Positions 1-6,485 of a stretch of DNA of 16,722 nt are shown one piece after another (within the stretch, counting starts at the first letter, position 1; the number at the start of each line of letters is the position of its first letter). The translations under genes and the position numbers were made by a program. Origin of the DNA: Desulfobacteraceae bacterium 4572_89 (GTDB lineage Bacteria; Desulfobacterota; Desulfobacteria; Desulfobacterales; Desulfobacteraceae). The notes under the pieces are model-generated. The model did not search any database. It saw only the letters and a program-made list of their open reading frames with translations, and was not told the DNA's origin. Location of the stretch: assembly GCA_002085465.1 (NCBI GenBank), contig NBML01000049.1:1-16722 (forward strand), given 5' to 3'.

Positions 1-1739
1 CATTCCAGGAATTTTTTCAATCAGGTCAATGAAAGCCTCAGGGGCTATAGCCTGGTTTTGGAAAATGTTGAAAAAATATACAAAGACACAAGTTCCCGTT
101 TGATTGTCATTGCCACCCACATGCACGCCGGCGACGGAAATGTCCATGTGAATATCCCTGTTTTGTCCAATGACAGGGAAATGATGGACCGGGCCAAGAG
201 TACGGCTGACAAGGTCATGGAAAAGGCTGTTGCACTGGATGGTGTGGTTTCCGGGGAACATGGAATCGGTGTTACCAAATTTAAATATCTGGACCAGGCT
301 GTGATTGATGAATTTACTGCCTATCGAAAGAAGATAGATCCGGACGGTCTCATGAATCCAGGTAAGCTCAGGGAAAAAAATATCCATACCCGGGTTTTTA
401 CCCCTTCCTTTAATCTGCTTGAACTGGAAGCCAGGATATTAAAGCACGGATCATTGTCCCACCTGGCTCTGGATATTGCCAATTGTGTCAGGTGCGGCAA
501 ATGCAAGCCCCAGTGTCCTGTATTTTATCCTGCCAAGAACATGTTTTTTCATCCAAGAAATAAGAATCTGGCCATTGGAGCCCTGATTGAGGCTCTGCTC
601 TATATCACCCAGCGCACCCAGTCCACTGGCTTTAAAATACTCAAAAACCTGGAACAAATTGCCGATCATTGTACCATCTGTCATCGCTGCCTGGTAAAAT
701 GCCCCGTGAACATTGATTCTGGAAAAATTTCAATCAAAGAGCGTGAAATTCTGAAAAATATGAAATTCAATGGCACAGCTCTTTCCACCAGGATGGCCTT
801 AAAATATCTGGGCACCCGGAATGAGACTTTGAACCAGGTGCTCAGGCCGGCTCTTATGGGTGGGGGTGCTTTTCTTCAGAGAACCGGATCAAAAATCACG
901 CCTTTTTTTTCATTTATCCGTCCTTTGAAAAAAACCAGGCCGTTCCAGCTTTTGCGAAGTCCAATGCCCATACCTGGAAATGTAACCCTGGGATACTATC
1001 TTCCCAAAACCTTAAAAAATCAGGCCATACTGCTGGAGCCTGAGGGCATGGCAGTATCCACGGTTTTTTATTTTCCAGGATGCGGCAGTGAAAGAATTTT
1101 TTCCAGGATATCCATGGCATCTATTTTTCTGCTTCTCTCCAATAACCACAGGGTTGTCCTGCCTCCGCCCTATTTGTGCTGCGGATACCCCCTGAAGGTA
1201 AATGCCAGGAAAAAAGAGTTTGGTAAAATTTTTCTTGAAAATATTATTATTCTGACCCAGATACGGGATATGTTCCATGACCTTGAATTTGAGTCCCATG
1301 GGATTTGCCTTGTTTTTACCATGCCCCCTGCCACGATTCCCTGAAAGAAAAGGCCATGCCCTTGCTCCTGGGTCAGGGTATGGATGTCCAGGCCGTACCC
1401 CATTGCTGCTCCGAGGCTGGGACTTTGGCTATTTCCCGGCCGGATATCAGCCATGCCATGCTTTCTCGGAAGCAGAAGGCCGTAAAAGAGGCTGTGCAGG
1501 GTCAGGGTTCTGGCCCAGGAATTCGGTCTGGTACAGGAGCAGGTTCTTTTCCAGGTGCAGGACAGGGGAGAAAAAGGAAAATTCTGACCAACTGTCCTTC
1601 CTGTGTTCAGGGACTTGGCAGGCAGGCAGATCTTTTACCGGTTCACCTGGCAGAAGAACTGGCCCTGTTGACAGGGGGAAAAGACTGGGTTCAGAAGTTT
1701 AAGAACCTGGTAAGCTCCTGGGAAAAGGTGAGTTTTTAA
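1..1739 (+). pseudogene. FAD-linked oxidase / 4Fe-4S / CCG-domain oxidoreductase, 3' part, frame-disrupted
   Basis: The reading frame is open from the window edge, so the 5' part (FAD-binding half) lies outside. The first ~100 codons match the C-terminal FAD-linked oxidase domain of the GlcD/D-lactate dehydrogenase type (HMHAGDGNVHVN; GVVSGEHGIG). Two 4Fe-4S motifs follow (CVRCGKCKPQCP, CTICHRCLVKCP), then a CCG domain (FPGCGSE, CCGYP). Near 1296-1304 the homology leaves frame 1, which stops at 1344, and resumes in frame 3 with YHAPCHDSL, PHCCSEAGTL and LTNCPSC, ending at the TAA at 1739. The closing CxxC of the first CCG domain is absent. By family knowledge some 40-50 codons lie between these blocks, so I infer a deletion plus frame change, not a single-base slip. 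Known relatives are membrane-associated 2-hydroxyacid oxidoreductases feeding electrons to heterodisulfide-reductase-like partners; the substrate here is unknown. A Gly-rich stretch at about 1495-1575 is unusual. The stop is 2 nt before rsmE. Confidence 0.8.
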
Positions 1740-1741
1740 AG

Positions 1742-2458
1742 ATGAACCTGATGCTTCTGGAAAAAAAAGATTTTACAGGGCCGGTCAGGGTGGTGATTTC
1801 AGGCCGCAGGTTTGACCATGTGCAAAAGGTTCTAAAGGCTGGAGCAGGAGAAATCCTTTCCTGTGGAATTGTTAACGGCAGGATGGGAACTGGCAGAATC
1901 ATCGAGGTTAATTCAGATTCCCTTGAAATGGATGTAAGTCTGGATATGGAACCACCTGAGCCCCTTCCCTTAACCCTTATTCTGGCATTACCCAGGCCAA
2001 AAATGCTGAAACGGATTATTGAAAATGTCACCAGCCTAGGGGTAAAAGATATCTACCTTATTAATTCCTGGCGGGTTGAAAAAAGTTTCTGGCAAAGTCC
2101 GGTTCTGGAAGCCAGGGAACTGGAAAAATATCTGCGCCTTGGACTGGAGCAGGGCAAAGATACAATTATGCCTAGGATTTATCAAAAAAGGTTTTTTACA
2201 AAATTTGTAAAACAGGAATTGCCTGGCATTGGAAAAGACAGTTTTTGCATAACTGCCCATCCAAAGACTTCAAATATATGTCCAATTGGTGTAAATAAAA
2301 AGACATGTCTGGTGATTGGGCCCGAAGGAGGGTTTATCAACCTGGAAATAAAAACCCTGGAAGAATCCGGGTTTACAACCTATAGTATAGGCCAGAGAAT
2401 TCTCAGGGTAGAAACTGCAACCACTTTTTTGATTTCACGATTATTTTCATGGGGATAA
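1742..2458 (+). CDS. rsmE: 16S rRNA (uracil1498-N3)-methyltransferase RsmE
   Basis: This 238-residue protein has the usual length and layout of RsmE, a SPOUT-class (trefoil-knot) SAM-dependent enzyme that methylates N3 of U1498 in the decoding region of 16S rRNA. The N-terminal PUA-like part carries SGRRFDHVQKVLKAGAG and NGRMGTGRI. The C-terminal knot carries the SAM-binding signature VIGPEGGF (around residues 197-204) and RILRVETATTFLISRLF near the end. The ATG at 1742 gives the family's usual N-terminus (MNLMLLE). It has a purine-rich AGGTGAG about 10 nt upstream, inside the end of the preceding oxidoreductase, so the two genes probably share a transcript. No lesion is visible; this gene looks intact between damaged neighbours. 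Confidence 0.95.
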   Translation: MNLMLLEKKDFTGPVRVVISGRRFDHVQKVLKAGAGEILSCGIVNGRMGTGRIIEVNSDSLEMDVSLDMEPPEPLPLTLILALPRPKMLKRIIENVTSLGVKDIYLINSWRVEKSFWQSPVLEARELEKYLRLGLEQGKDTIMPRIYQKRFFTKFVKQELPGIGKDSFCITAHPKTSNICPIGVNKKTCLVIGPEGGFINLEIKTLEESGFTTYSIGQRILRVETATTFLISRLFSWG

Positions 2459-2470
2459 AAATAGAACAAT

Positions 2471-2632
2471 ATGGATAAAAAAACAAAGAAACAAAGACAA
2501 ATAGCCTTTGAAAGCCTGCCTCCGTCAATCCGGGAAACTCTTTCCGAAGAAGAAAAGAGAGATTTTTTAACTGCTGAGGAGTGGCCGGAAGAGTTATTTG
2601 CAAAACTGGATGAATTTATTATAAAAGAATGA
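2471..2632 (+). CDS. Small acidic/basic protein of 53 residues, function unknown
   Basis: A short ORF starts at the ATG at 2471 (MDKKTKKQRQIAFESLPPSI) and runs to the TGA at 2632, 12 nt after rsmE. It has a lysine-rich start, then a mostly acidic amphipathic body (SEEEKRDF, AEEWPEELFAKLDEFI) that should be largely helical. The codon pattern looks like real coding sequence, and I have a loose memory of similar small unnamed proteins next to rsmE or cNMP-domain genes in desulfobacteria, but I cannot verify this. There is no clear Shine-Dalgarno sequence and no signal peptide or membrane segment. Function is not assigned. Confidence 0.55.
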   Translation: MDKKTKKQRQIAFESLPPSIRETLSEEEKRDFLTAEEWPEELFAKLDEFIIKE

Positions 2633-2637
2633 ATCCT

Positions 2638-2922
2638 TGGTATAATTGTTAAAGGCTCTATCCAGATTATTAAGAAAAAAATTGGTGGCTGTCCTGAAAA
2701 GTTCCCAGACCTTTGGGGAAATGGTTTTGATCGATGGGGAACCAAGGTCTGCCACAGGTATTGTTGCAGAAGAGTCCATTGTTTTTTTTGAGGGAAAAAT
2801 ATCTACAGAAGCTGATAGAGGATGACCCCAAGCTCGGGGTCCAGTTTTTGTGGAAAATTTCCAAGCCTATCAGTCAGAGACTCCTCCAGACCACGGGGAT
2901 ACTGGTGGATTATATAGGGTAA
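2638..2922 (+). pseudogene. Cyclic-nucleotide-binding domain protein, decayed remnant
   Basis: Parts of one cNMP-binding (Crp/Fnr effector-type) domain can be read in three successive frames. Frame 2 near 2640-2680 reads GIIVKGSIQIIKKK. Frame 3 near 2694-2790 reads SSQTFGEMVLIDGEPRSATG. Frame 1 from about 2790 to the TAA at 2922 reads LREKYLQKLIEDDPKLGVQF and ends TTGILVDYIG. FGEMVLIDGEPRSA is the phosphate-binding-cassette-like signature of the domain. Two frame changes are therefore needed, near 2680-2693 and in the T-run near 2782-2789. The N-terminal strands and start codon that should precede IIVKGS are missing; the preceding small gene stops only a few bases before. This kind of protein (about 150 residues, no DNA-binding domain) is common in desulfobacteria. 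No intact product can be made. Confidence 0.8.
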
Positions 2923-2946
2923 TACTTTTTGGGGTGGAATAGTAAG

Positions 2947-3531
2947 ATGAAATTTCCGAGTAGTTTTAACCCGTTCAGACGATTTTTCAAATCCCCTTCA
3001 GACCAGAGAAGTCATCGAATTGTTCTGGTGATAGAATGCATAATCAACCAAAATGCACGGGATTTCGGGGCAGCTACCTATCCTTCAATGAATAAAAATA
3101 TTCTCAGGTTGTGTATGCAGTACAATGTTGGAATCTTACAGATACCCTGTCCTGAAATTGCATTCCTGGGCTTTTTACGGGAGAGGAAAAATGGACAATC
3201 CATTCGTAATGCTTTGGACACAGAATCTGGTCGGAATTGCTGTAGGAAATTAAGTGTTGAAATAGCAGATAAAATCCAAGTCTATAGAAAAAATAATAAC
3301 GATATTTTAGCTGTACTGGGCGGGAATCCGGAAAGTCCAGGATGTTCCGTCAATATGGATCAGTCAAGCGGGAATGGGTGTGAGATCAAGGAAAATTCAG
3401 GCGTTTTCATGAAAGAATTTTATAAAGAACTCTGTAAAAGAAAAATTAAAATACCTTTTAAAGGAATGCGGGATTGCAGGTCTGACTGGATAAACCAGGA
3501 TTTAGAATGGCTGGAAACTCTTTTTAAATAA
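2947..3531 (+). CDS. TudS-related putative desulfidase (CD3072-like family)
   Basis: The protein (194 residues from ATG 2947) has three spaced conserved cysteines in the contexts VIECIINQNA (C31), QIPCPEIAFLGF (C68) and GNPESPGCS (C133). This pattern resembles the TudS-related putative desulfidase family. In the founding TudS (DUF523), which desulfurates 2-thiouracil, a 4Fe-4S cluster is held by only three cysteines, and the three here could play the same role. The reaction of this branch is not established as far as I know, so the call is putative. An upstream in-frame TTG at 2929 exists, but ATG 2947 is preferred because GGGGTGG lies about 9 nt before it. The protein is soluble, with no signal peptide or membrane segment. 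The C-terminal SDWINQDLEWLETLFK looks natural. The decayed cNMP gene ends 24 nt upstream and a convergent gene follows. Confidence 0.72.
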   Translation: MKFPSSFNPFRRFFKSPSDQRSHRIVLVIECIINQNARDFGAATYPSMNKNILRLCMQYNVGILQIPCPEIAFLGFLRERKNGQSIRNALDTESGRNCCRKLSVEIADKIQVYRKNNNDILAVLGGNPESPGCSVNMDQSSGNGCEIKENSGVFMKEFYKELCKRKIKIPFKGMRDCRSDWINQDLEWLETLFK

Positions 3532-3577
3532 CCCCCATGCCCTGCCGGGCACAACAAACCTTGGAAAATATTTTAAC

Positions 3578-3607
3578 CACAGAGCTCTATTCTCGGTGTC
3601 CTCTGTG
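3578..3607. repeat. Inverted repeat CACAGAG-N16-CTCTGTG
   Basis: A perfect 7-bp inverted repeat (3578-3584 with 3601-3607) with a 16-nt spacer lies downstream of the TudS-related gene. Its wording resembles the degenerate CACAGAG/CACAAAG palindromes scattered in intergenic regions of many bacterial genomes. A looser element of similar wording occurs at 9406-9446. Confidence 0.45.
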
Positions 3608-3639
3608 AGATTCTTTTTCATATAAAAAGGCAGAATTTA

Positions 3640-3661
3640 CCTGTAAGTCCATTCTTACAGG
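3640..3661. repeat. 8-bp perfect hairpin CCTGTAAG-N6-CTTACAGG
   Basis: A perfect 8-bp stem with a 6-nt loop lies in the convergent gap, 109 nt after the TudS-related stop. It could act as an RNA 3'-end stabiliser or weak terminator. No T-run follows on either strand, so a Rho-independent terminator call is not supported. Confidence 0.5.
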
Positions 3662-3898
3662 ACATATTAATCCCATTAAACAATTTCAACTATTGAGATT
3701 CTCATGAATAGGACTGAAATAATAAAGAAATTAATACAGTATAAAAAAAAGAATCAGTCTTGTTATAACTTTTAAAAATAGGACTTTTTGGATCTGTGGG
3801 AAGGACTTTACGGCTTGTTCAAGAAATATTAAAACAGATTCTCATCGGAACAGAAAAAGTTATCAATCGATTTAAGCTGGTTACTACCGTTGCCTTTT

Positions 3899-5707
3899 TT
3901 ACTGATTTTCTTTTTTCCCCTCCAGAATTTCCCACCGGGTATAGAGGTCCTGTACCTTTGATTCAGCCTTTTCAAGCTGGGAACAGATATCGGTCATCAG
4001 TGCAGTATTACTTATAACTTCGGGCTCCTGGATTTTTCGGGTTAGTTCCAGGGCAAGTTCTTCTGCCGTAAGTATATTCTCTTCCATGTGTTCAAGTTCA
4101 TATTTGTCTTTATAGGAAAAAACAAGTTTTGCCTTTGGTTTTTTTTCTTTCACAGGTTTTTGAGCCTGTTTTTTTTGGGGTTCCCGGCTGGTTTCTCTCT
4201 TCTTGAGTATCTGGTTAAAGTCCCTGTAAAATTCAGCAGGGGAGTTGGGGTCTAGGTAAAGGATTCTGTGGCAGACATTGTCCATGAGATACCTGTCATG
4301 GGAAACAATGATGACAGCACCTGGAAAGTCTTTGATGCTCTGCTCCAGCACTTCAAGGGAAAGGATGTCCAGATCATTGGTGGGTTCGTCCAGCAAAAGG
4401 ATATCACAGGGCTGGAGCATGAGGTTGGCAATAATGATCCTGGCTTTTTCTCCACCGGACAGGCGTTTGACGGGCATATCCAATTGGTCTGGCATGAACA
4501 GAAAACGTTTTCCCCAAGTGACCACATGGATGGGTCTGCCTTTGTGATTTACGGAATCTCCGCCGGCCGGGTTCAGGGCTTCCCTTAATGGGAGGTCAGG
4601 ATTCAACTGGGTCCTGTCCTGATCAAATACTGAAATTTTAAGGTTTTCTGCCCATTTGACGGTTCCCTCGTCAGGTTCCATGGTTTTTTCAAGGATGGAT
4701 AAAAAGGTGGATTTGCCGCTGCCGTTTTCCCCTACCACACCCAGACAGAATCCAGGCCCCAGCTCAAAGGTCAGGTTGGAAAAAAGTTCTTTGCCCTGGA
4801 ATGCTTTTTTAAGGTTATGGCATCTCAGCAGTTTCCGGGTCTGCCGTCCCGTGGCCTCAAAATCAATTCCCACCTTGGCATTGTGTTTGTTCCGGTCTTT
4901 TACAGCGGACAGCTCTGTGCGGAGTTTTTCAGCCTGGTCAATGCGGTATTTGGCCTTGGTGCTTCTGGCCTTGGCGCCCTGGCGCAGCCACTCGTCTTCC
5001 CTGCGCATTTTACTGGCAAGGGAGGCCTGCTGTTTTTGCTGGGCAATTAGAAGTTTTTTTCGTTCTTTTTCAAATTTTTTATATTGCCCCTGGATCTTAA
5101 AATAGCCCTGGCCATAGTATTTACCGATTTCCATGGTATTGGCACAGACATTTTCAAGAAAGGTCCGGTCATGGCTGACAAGGATAAAAGAAAATAATGC
5201 AGTTTGAAGGATTTTCTCCAACCAGAGGATCCCTGTAATATCTAGATGGTTGGTGGGCTCATCCAGTAGCAGAAGATCTGGTTTCATGCACAGGGCCCGG
5301 GTGATAGCCAGCCTTTTTCTCCAGCCTCCGGACAGATGTCTTGCTTTGATGCCTGTATCTGGAAATTTACCCTTGCCAAGGGCCTGGTTTACCCTTTTAT
5401 GACGTTCTTTATCATCAATGGGTTCATTTTTAAGGCAATTGTACAATATATCTTCAATGGTTTGATGGGGATCAAATTTTTCATCCTGGGCAAGATAAAC
5501 AAAGTGTTCCCCTTTTTTTATACTTAGTTCGCCTGTGTCCGGGGCTGTCATGCCGGAGATCATCTTCAGCAGGGTGGATTTGCCGCTGCCGTTCATGCCG
5601 ATGAGTCCCAGTTGCTCCTTTGCTTTAAAATCAAGGGTAAGATCGGAAAAAAGGGTGTCATCTCCATAGGCTTTTGAGACCTGGTTTAAACTGAATAAAA
5701 TGGTCAT
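3899..5707 (-). CDS. uup: ABC-F family ATPase Uup
   Basis: This 602-residue protein has two ATP-binding cassettes and no membrane segment. Cassette 1 has Walker A GMNGSGKST (about residues 38-45), signature LSGGW (125-129), Walker B LLLLDEPTNHLD and SHD (178-180). Cassette 2 has GENGSGKST, LSGGEKAR, ILLLDEPTNDLD and SHDRYL. The basic, heptad-like linker between them (KKLLIAQQKQQASLASKMRR) is typical of ABC-F proteins. A lysine-rich stretch and a C-terminal coiled-coil-like region (EHMEENILTAEELALELT) match the extra C-terminal domain of Uup, which distinguishes it from EttA. ABC-F proteins bind the ribosome; Uup is linked to DNA stability, ribosome-associated functions and stalled-complex handling. 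The start at 5707 gives the family N-terminus (MTILFSLNQVSKAYG). The upstream Shine-Dalgarno is weak. The gene is intact and transcribed alone, divergent from the two-component unit. Confidence 0.93.
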   Translation of the reverse strand: MTILFSLNQVSKAYGDDTLFSDLTLDFKAKEQLGLIGMNGSGKSTLLKMISGMTAPDTGELSIKKGEHFVYLAQDEKFDPHQTIEDILYNCLKNEPIDDKERHKRVNQALGKGKFPDTGIKARHLSGGWRKRLAITRALCMKPDLLLLDEPTNHLDITGILWLEKILQTALFSFILVSHDRTFLENVCANTMEIGKYYGQGYFKIQGQYKKFEKERKKLLIAQQKQQASLASKMRREDEWLRQGAKARSTKAKYRIDQAEKLRTELSAVKDRNKHNAKVGIDFEATGRQTRKLLRCHNLKKAFQGKELFSNLTFELGPGFCLGVVGENGSGKSTFLSILEKTMEPDEGTVKWAENLKISVFDQDRTQLNPDLPLREALNPAGGDSVNHKGRPIHVVTWGKRFLFMPDQLDMPVKRLSGGEKARIIIANLMLQPCDILLLDEPTNDLDILSLEVLEQSIKDFPGAVIIVSHDRYLMDNVCHRILYLDPNSPAEFYRDFNQILKKRETSREPQKKQAQKPVKEKKPKAKLVFSYKDKYELEHMEENILTAEELALELTRKIQEPEVISNTALMTDICSQLEKAESKVQDLYTRWEILEGKKENQ

Positions 5708-5815
5708 GGATATATTTCTTTTTCAGGTTTCAGGGAGTGTTCCGGATTTGTTGGAATACCCGTATCATTTTGATTAAAATTCTGGCAAGGATATAGGTTT
5801 TTTGAAAAAAAATCA

Positions 5816-5829
5816 AATCAATATTGATT
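5816..5829. promoter_or_regulatory. 14-bp perfect palindrome, candidate operator
   Basis: AATCAATATTGATT is its own reverse complement and overlaps the proposed -35 box of the two-component promoter. It lies in the divergent uup/regulator spacer. It may bind a dimeric regulator, perhaps the encoded OmpR-type regulator, but AT-rich palindromes of this size can also occur by chance. Confidence 0.4.
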
Positions 5830-5851
5830 AATGGAGAGAGGTTCATATACT
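5824..5851 (+). promoter_or_regulatory. Candidate sigma-70 promoter of the response regulator-kinase-protease unit
   Basis: TTGATT (5824-5829) and TATACT (5846-5851) are separated by 16 nt. They lie 22 nt upstream of the apparent original start codon of the response regulator (5873). Each box has two mismatches or fewer to the consensus. The call is by eye only. Confidence 0.5.
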
Positions 5852-5872
5852 ATTTATTGCATTAATTTTTAA

Positions 5873-6485
5873 ATGGAAGTTCTGGTATATGAGTTTTGAG
5901 TGGTGAGAAAAATATGACATGGCATTTGTAGAACCCTATGACACCCTGATCATTGATATAATGCTGCCGGAAATGGATGGATTTTCCCTGATCCGTAAAT
6001 TGCGTGACCATAAAAATAACACGCCCATCATTGTACTCAGTGCCCGGGGCAGGGTGGATGATCGTGTTAAGGGGCTTGAGGCAGGGGCAGATGATTATCT
6101 GACCAAACCTTTTTCCTTTACAGAACTTCTTGCCCGGGTCCAGGCATTGATCCGCAGGGCAGGCAATGTGGCCGAACCAGTCTCTCTCTCCTATGGGGAT
6201 TTATCCGTGGATATTGTAAAAAGACAGGTGAGGCGGGAAAAAGATCTCATAGAGCTTCAGCCCCTTGAGTTTTCATTGCTGGAATATCTTTTGCGGAACA
6301 AGGAGAGGGTGGTATCCAAAACCATGATCATGGAGCATGTGTGGAACTATAATTTTGATCCCATGACCAATGTGGTGGAAGCCAGGATCTGCAGACTCAG
6401 GGATAAAATTGATAAAGATTATCCAGTGAAGTTGATTCATACGGTGCGGGGTGCCGGATATGTCCTTAAAAAACAGAATGCCTGA
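5873..6485 (+). pseudogene. OmpR-family response regulator with deleted N-terminal segment
   Basis: From 5919 the protein reads as a receiver domain starting just before its phosphoacceptor: YDTLIIDIMLPEMDG (Asp13 counted from ATG 5919), then VLSAR, GADDYLTKPF (the conserved Lys) and a winged-helix DNA-binding domain ending IHTVRGAGYVL. It is about 37 residues shorter than the usual ~225. The first beta strand and the acidic pair that holds Mg2+ are missing. Upstream, ATG 5873 in another frame encodes MEVLVYEF, which looks like the normal OmpR-type start (M-x-hydrophobic-L-V-x-E). I infer a deletion of roughly 80-90 nt plus a frame change between about 5893 and 5915. A shortened product from ATG 5919 could be made, but it lacks the acidic pocket and probably cannot be phosphorylated normally. 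It overlaps the kinase gene by 8 nt, as is usual for such pairs. Confidence 0.8.

Larger units (their letters stand above)
3532..3898. other. Intergenic region between convergent genes
   Basis: This 367-bp AT-rich stretch lies between the ends of the TudS-related gene (+) and uup (-). I find no convincing gene in it. It holds two short inverted repeats (3578-3607 and 3640-3661, listed separately). Neither is followed by a clean T-tract on either strand, so a bidirectional terminator is possible but not shown. Confidence 0.6.

Noticed and set aside
1290..1345. Programmed ribosomal frameshift in the oxidoreductase
   Set aside because: There is no slippery heptamer with a downstream structure, and the CxxC-containing segment is missing, so a deletion explains more.
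1277..1702. Long plus-strand ORF (141 codons) overlapping the oxidoreductase lesion
   Set aside because: It lies in frame 2, while homology to the CCG family is in frames 1 and 3. Its translation matches no motif.
3640..3661. Rho-independent terminator for the TudS-related gene or uup
   Set aside because: The 8-bp stem is real, but no T-tract follows on either strand and it is over 100 nt from the plus-strand stop.
4268..4588. Plus-strand ORFs opposite uup
   Set aside because: They are antisense shadows of the second ABC cassette, which has all motifs on the minus strand.
5919..6485. Naturally short response regulator starting at 5919
   Set aside because: A start-like MEVLVYEF occurs just upstream in another frame, and the domain begins mid-fold without its acidic pocket.
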